A stretch of 64,000 nt of DNA from Corynebacterium sp. BD556 (GTDB lineage Bacteria > Actinomycetota > Actinomycetes > Mycobacteriales > Mycobacteriaceae), in NCBI RefSeq assembly GCF_038452275.1, contig NZ_CP141643.1:1240001-1304000 (forward strand). Reading direction: 5' to 3'. Positions 60,598 through 64,000 of the stretch are shown here, one piece after another (the first letter of the stretch is position 1; each line of letters starts with the position of its first letter). The translations under genes were made by a program, and so were the position numbers. The notes below the pieces were generated by a model. It worked only from the letters and a program-made list of their open reading frames with translations, did no database searches and had not been told where the DNA came from.

Positions 60598-61260
60598 CTA
60601 CACCGTGACCAAGTCTTTCAGCGCGGCGAACTTCGCAGGCCCAATGCCTTTGACGTCTTGCAGTTTATCTACGGAGGTGAAAGGTCCGTTTGCTTCCCGG
60701 TGGGAAACGATCGCGGCGGCGGTAGCCTGCCCCACCCCCGGCAGTGAGGTCAACTCGGCCGCACTGGCCGTGTTTAAGGACACCAGACCTAAGGTTTCGG
60801 CTCTCGTCGGCGGTGCAGCTCCGATGGCCTGGATGTGGATTTGTTGGCCGTCGACAAGCATTTGTGCTTGGTTTACAGCTACGAGGTCGGCTTCCGGTAG
60901 GGGGCGCGCCAATTCAAGGGCGTCGGCTACGCGCGCACCAGGAGCCAAGGTAAACAGGCCGGGGTTGTCCACCTCACCTACCACCGAAACCACCACTTCG
61001 CCGGGCGGGTTGGTTTCAGCCGGCGTTTCCCACTGCTGCGCCGGCAGCTCCACGGGTTGCGGTCGCAACACGAACCAGCCACCGGCAAGTATTGCCACCA
61101 CCACGACAGCGAGCAGGGCGGTGCGTGGCTCCACGCTCACCCGCGGGGCGGAGTAGTCGACCTGCAGGAGGTCTTCTTGCCCCGACGGACGAGTTAATTC
61201 TTTGAGCCGCCCCGATGCGTGGCTGGTTGCCGCCTTCGCCTTCTGCTTCACAGTGCCCAT
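60598..61260 (-). CDS. comEA: ComEA-family DNA receptor
   Basis: A 220-residue product. A basic cytoplasmic N-terminus precedes one membrane segment (about 46-63, ALLAVVVVAILAGGWFVL). An SLBB domain follows (VVVSVVGEVDNPGLFTLAPGARVADALELA). The C-terminal paired helix-hairpin-helix domain has SLNTASAAELTSLPGVGQATAAAIVSHR and VKGIGPAKFAALKDLV, ending the protein. It binds double-stranded DNA outside the membrane and hands it to ComEC. The start is ATG 61260 (MGTVKQKAKAATSH). Confidence 0.92.
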   Translation of the reverse strand: MGTVKQKAKAATSHASGRLKELTRPSGQEDLLQVDYSAPRVSVEPRTALLAVVVVAILAGGWFVLRPQPVELPAQQWETPAETNPPGEVVVSVVGEVDNPGLFTLAPGARVADALELARPLPEADLVAVNQAQMLVDGQQIHIQAIGAAPPTRAETLGLVSLNTASAAELTSLPGVGQATAAAIVSHREANGPFTSVDKLQDVKGIGPAKFAALKDLVTV

Positions 61261-61313
61261 GGCGCAAAAGCTAAAACGTGCGCAGGCAGAAGGGAAACAG
61301 TGGCGACCAAACC

Positions 61314-61361
61314 TGTGGATAACCGCGGTGAAGCGTCACCTATCCGGCTGGGTTATCCACA
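61314..61361. promoter_or_regulatory. Inverted pair of perfect DnaA-box sequences
   Basis: TGTGGATAA (61314-61322) and TTATCCACA (61353-61361) are perfect 9-mer DnaA boxes in opposite orientation. They are embedded in 11-bp inverted arms (TGTGGATAACC and GGTTATCCACA). They lie between the comEA start and the last codons of degV. There is no T-run, so it is not a terminator. Confidence 0.6.
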
Positions 61362-62149
61362 TCGTCGGTTGAAAAAACCACGGACAGGCCGACGGAGCCT
61401 GCGCCGGTGTGGACCGCGAGGACGTCGACAAGCGGCTCGACCATAATGGTGGAGCCCTCCGGCAGCACCTCGCGCAACGTCGCGGCCAGCGATTGTGCTG
61501 CCTCCAGCGAATCGGCGTGCTGGATCGCCGCAAAGACCGGTTTGCCGCCGGCGCGCTCCAGCACCAACTCTGTGAGCTTGGAAAAGGCCTTCGCCTGGGT
61601 GCGGGTCTTGCCGGCAAGCTCAAGTTTGCCGGCGTTGACGCGCAGAATCGGCTTCGTGGCCAGCAGCGCGGCAGACAACACGGCGGTGCCCGTCGACAGT
61701 CGGCCGCTTTTGCGCAGGCCCTCAAGATGGTTCAAATACAGCCACGTCTGCGAACGTTCAAGGGTCTTTTTTGCCGCCTCCTCACATTCGTCGAGGCTCG
61801 CCCCGTCGCGCGCAAGCGAGGCCGCCGCCATCGCCGCCGCACTCAACGCCATACCTGCGGTGTCGGTGTCAACAACGCGCACGGTGTCAGGAAAGACCGC
61901 GGAAGCAGTCACAGCCGCCGACCACGTCGACGACAAGTTCTTCGACAAATGCAGCGCCACCACGCCGTCGTCACCGCCGCGCTCAAGCTGGCGCGCGTAA
62001 ACAGCCGCAAGTTCAATCGCCGACAGTCCGCTTGTCGACGCCCCTTCCTCCTCGTGCATCACATGCAGCGGCGCCACCGTAATACCGAGTTCGGCGGCGA
62101 TCGCCTCCGGGATACCAGAAGCGGAATCGACAACAATACGCACCGCCAT
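61340..62149 (-). CDS. DegV-family fatty-acid-binding protein
   Basis: A 269-residue product. The DegV start MAVRIVVDSASGIPEAIAAELG, the TSGLSAIELAAVYARQLERG block, HLSKNLSSTWSAAV and a C-terminal half ending HTGAGSVGLSVVF all match the family. DegV/FakB proteins bind a fatty acid for phosphorylation by a FakA-type kinase in Gram-positive bacteria; a kinase partner is not in this window. Its last codons overlap one of the DnaA boxes. It starts at the stop of gpgP (overlap of one base). Confidence 0.92.
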   Translation of the reverse strand: MAVRIVVDSASGIPEAIAAELGITVAPLHVMHEEEGASTSGLSAIELAAVYARQLERGGDDGVVALHLSKNLSSTWSAAVTASAVFPDTVRVVDTDTAGMALSAAAMAAASLARDGASLDECEEAAKKTLERSQTWLYLNHLEGLRKSGRLSTGTAVLSAALLATKPILRVNAGKLELAGKTRTQAKAFSKLTELVLERAGGKPVFAAIQHADSLEAAQSLAATLREVLPEGSTIMVEPLVDVLAVHTGAGSVGLSVVFSTDDVDNPAG

Positions 62150-62787
62150 CAGTTGCTAAACCCCTGGTTCCACGCCTCTAAGTACCAGGCGTAGCCCTGC
62201 GCACCCTCACCATAAGCCGGCATCGCCGCCAAGCGGGACGTGTTCGTGTTGCCCAACCCTTTCAGCAGCGGGTACTGGTGCAGCTCGAAACCTAAAAGGT
62301 TCGAGGTCAACGCTGAGATGGTCCCTCCGTGGGCGACCAGCAGCACCGCTGAACCCTCCCATTGTGGGTAACCCTGCAAAAGTTCGTCGACGACAGGACG
62401 CGCCCGCTTCGCCACATCCAGGCGGCTCTCTCCCCCCGGCGGCGCCCAATCAGCGTGATGGCGCCAATGCGCGCGGATGCCTTCCTTCCAAGAGTCCACC
62501 TCCTGGTGGGTTTTTCCCTGCCAATCCCCCAGGTGCGTTTCGCGCAAGCGCGCATCCTCAGTGACCTCCAACCCCAATGAGGCAGCGATGATGTCGGCGG
62601 TGTGCCTGGCGCGCGTCAGATCGGAGGAGACGATCTTGCTCACACCAGCCTCACGCATGAGCAACGCCGCAGCCCGCGCCTGCTCAATGCCCACCGCAGA
62701 AAGCTGCGTGTCGAGTTGGCCTTGCATGCGGCGGGTCGCGTTGTACTGCGTTTGCCCGTGGCGCAGCATGATTAGTCGTCTACTCAT
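62149..62787 (-). CDS. gpgP: Glucosyl-3-phosphoglycerate phosphatase (histidine phosphatase family)
   Basis: A 212-residue phosphoglycerate-mutase-superfamily enzyme. The phosphohistidine motif is LIMLRHGQTQYNATRRMQGQLD. Conserved later residues are VSSDLTRARHTADII, LRETHLGDWQGKT and the second catalytic His in VLLVAHGGTISAL. In mycobacteria and corynebacteria the orthologue dephosphorylates glucosyl-3-phosphoglycerate for methylglucose lipopolysaccharide/glucosylglycerate synthesis. Position beside rsfS and nadD supports this name, although a general phosphatase cannot be excluded. Confidence 0.85.
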   Translation of the reverse strand: MSRRLIMLRHGQTQYNATRRMQGQLDTQLSAVGIEQARAAALLMREAGVSKIVSSDLTRARHTADIIAASLGLEVTEDARLRETHLGDWQGKTHQEVDSWKEGIRAHWRHHADWAPPGGESRLDVAKRARPVVDELLQGYPQWEGSAVLLVAHGGTISALTSNLLGFELHQYPLLKGLGNTNTSRLAAMPAYGEGAQGYAWYLEAWNQGFSN

Positions 62788-62824
62788 AGTCGTTTGCCCT
62801 TTGCCTTGGTCAAGCGGGTGACGC

Positions 62825-63322
62825 TTAGAACCTTAAGTCGCCGAACTCCTCGTCCTCGTTGCCGGGGCCTTCGCCGGCCAGGGGAAGCTTGTCAATGTCG
62901 TCGATGGAGCGCACCTTTGCACCATCGGCATCTTCAGCAAAAGAATCCGGCCGTTCGTAGGGCTCGACGCCTTCGATTTCAATGACGGGGCAGTCCGCGT
63001 ACAGGCGGTCTAGGCCGTAGAACTCGCGCTCGGCGTCGCGCTGGATGTGCACGACAATGGAGCCGTAATCCAGCAACACCCAACGCAACTCACGGTGGCC
63101 CTCGCGGCGTTTCGGTTCGTGGCCGGCCTTCGTCATCGCGTCTTCGACCTCAGCGCTGATCGCGCCGACCTGACGCTCATTGTCCGCTGAGACGACCACG
63201 AAGATGTCCGTGATTGCCAACACGTCAGAGACATCAATGACGCCAATGTTTCGGCCGAGCTTCTCATCTGCCGCCCGTGCCGCCACGATGGCCTGCTCGC
63301 GCGAGGATTCCAGTGCAGTCAA
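62825..63322 (-). CDS. rsfS: Ribosomal silencing factor RsfS
   Basis: A 165-residue product from TTG 63322 (LTALESSREQAIVAA). AAGGGGC lies about 8 bases upstream, and relatives start MTAL; the ATG at 63364 lacks a ribosome-binding site and would add 14 odd residues. The RsfS core is DVSDVLAITDIFVVVSADNERQVGAI, WVLLDYGSIVVHIQRDAEREFYGLDRLYADCP. The C-terminal acidic tail (about 125-165) is typical of actinobacteria. It binds L14 and blocks 50S/30S joining in starvation. Confidence 0.93.
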   Translation of the reverse strand: MTALESSREQAIVAARAADEKLGRNIGVIDVSDVLAITDIFVVVSADNERQVGAISAEVEDAMTKAGHEPKRREGHRELRWVLLDYGSIVVHIQRDAEREFYGLDRLYADCPVIEIEGVEPYERPDSFAEDADGAKVRSIDDIDKLPLAGEGPGNEDEEFGDLRF

Positions 63323-63409
63323 ATGCTTTAAGCCCCTTGGTTGTTGATTGTTTTGTGGGTTCATCCAGTTATGTGGATATTCTCACACGTTTGCCGCCGG
63401 GTGTGCCAC

Positions 63410-64000
63410 TCATGCCCTGGCGTACAGCGCGTTTTTCGCGATGTACTGCACCACTCCGTCCGGCACCAGGTACCACACTGGTCGGCCCTCGCTGGCGCGA
63501 GCGCGGCAATCCGTGGAAGAAATTGCCATCGCGGGAATCTCCATCAGGTGGACGCGCTCCCTAATTTTCAAAGGCAGCATGTCCTCGCTGAGTTCGTAGC
63601 CGGGGCGGGTCACACCGACGAACTCCGCCAACTCAAACATTTCCTCCCAGTTGTGCCAGGACATGATCGAGCCCAAAGCGTCCGCCCCGGTAATGAAGTA
63701 AATCCGGGCGTTAGGGTACTGCTGGCGCACATCGTTGAGCGTGTCGATGGTGTAGGTGCGCCCGCCGCGGTCAATGTCGACCCGCGAAACATGAAAACGT
63801 GGGTTCGAGGCGGTCGCGATCACCGTCATCAGGTAGCGGTCCTCGGAGTCCGAAACGGCTTGTCCCTCTTTTTGCCACGGCTGGCCGGTGGGGACGAAGA
63901 CCACCTCGTCGAGCCCGAAACGCTCAGCTACCTCACTGGCAGCCACCAGGTGGCCGTGGTGGATGGGGTCGAAGGTGCCGCCCATCACGCCGATGCGCCT
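63410..64000 (-). CDS. nadD: Nicotinate-nucleotide adenylyltransferase, start outside the window
   Basis: At least 197 residues, running off the right edge (first visible residues [10 protein letters not shown]). The nucleotidyltransferase motif [12 protein letters not shown] is complete, and [21 protein letters not shown] is the C-terminal SSTxxR signature. It makes nicotinate adenine dinucleotide from NaMN and ATP in NAD synthesis. Only the first codon or few codons should be missing. It lies upstream of rsfS and gpgP, as in many actinobacteria. Confidence 0.95.
   Translation of the reverse strand, partial: RRIGVMGGTFDPIHHGHLVAASEVAERFGLDEVVFVPTGQPWQKEGQAVSDSEDRYLMTVIATASNPRFHVSRVDIDRGGRTYTIDTLNDVRQQYPNARIYFITGADALGSIMSWHNWEEMFELAEFVGVTRPGYELSEDMLPLKIRERVHLMEIPAMAISSTDCRARASEGRPVWYLVPDGVVQYIAKNALYARA

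Overview
The window reads as a chromosome segment of a mycolic-acid-containing actinobacterium, most likely a Corynebacterium species. The evidence is the dense high-G+C coding, a PorB/PorC-type porin, a decaprenyl-diphosphate-synthase-type UppS, glucosyl-3-phosphoglycerate phosphatase, TreS with maltokinase, and a gene order (glyS, ArsR, zur, uppS, recO, era; phoH, rsmE, dnaJ, hrcA, hemW; lepA, rpsT, holA, comEC, comEA; gpgP, rsfS, nadD) that I know from corynebacteria. Genes are tightly packed. I saw no tRNA, rRNA, CRISPR array, prophage or intact insertion sequence.

Layout. 1-5300: the 3' end of an unidentified gene, ftsB, enolase, a lytic transglycosylase, a porin, MazG and an OGG-fold-like protein. 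5297-11382: DnaG primase with a degenerate zinc site, a secreted barnase-like RNase, a large secreted protein of unknown function, and dGTPase. 11440-16869: a TPM-domain coiled-coil membrane protein, two small unknown proteins, glyS, and an ArsR/Zur metal-regulator pair. 16866-24913: a long leftward run for cell-wall lipid carrier synthesis, DNA repair, ribosome maturation and chaperone function (uppS, recO, era, pdxY, CNNM/CorC, ybeY, phoH, rsmE, dnaJ). 24947-29780: hrcA with a CIRCE-like operator, hemW, an unknown gene and fadD. 29850-41568: glucan and trehalose metabolism (malQ, treS, maltokinase) with a peptidase, two tiny membrane proteins, an esterase, idi, a lipoprotein and an ABC exporter. 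41669-48635: a branched-chain amino acid carrier, a luciferase-like oxidoreductase and a complete four-gene peptide-type ABC importer. 48782-53422: a gene-poor gap, an S33 peptidase, a CPBP protease and a BCCT transporter broken by a frameshift. 53446-64000: lepA, an orphan PemK/MazF-like toxin, rpsT, a repeat/hairpin tract, LysE, an ankyrin protein, holA, comEC/comEA, degV, gpgP, rsfS and the start of nadD.

Things that stand out: an 11-base word, CGTCGACAAGC, occurs eleven times across the window in several reading frames; DnaG lacks three of its four zinc ligands; a CIRCE-like operator encloses the hrcA ribosome-binding site; inverted DnaA boxes lie between comEA and degV; a tandem repeat and a 16-bp hairpin follow rpsT; the BCCT gene is split by a -1-type frameshift; and many genes look leaderless, with a TANNNT box 7-9 bases before the start codon. 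All functions come from reading motifs in the sequence; no database search was run.
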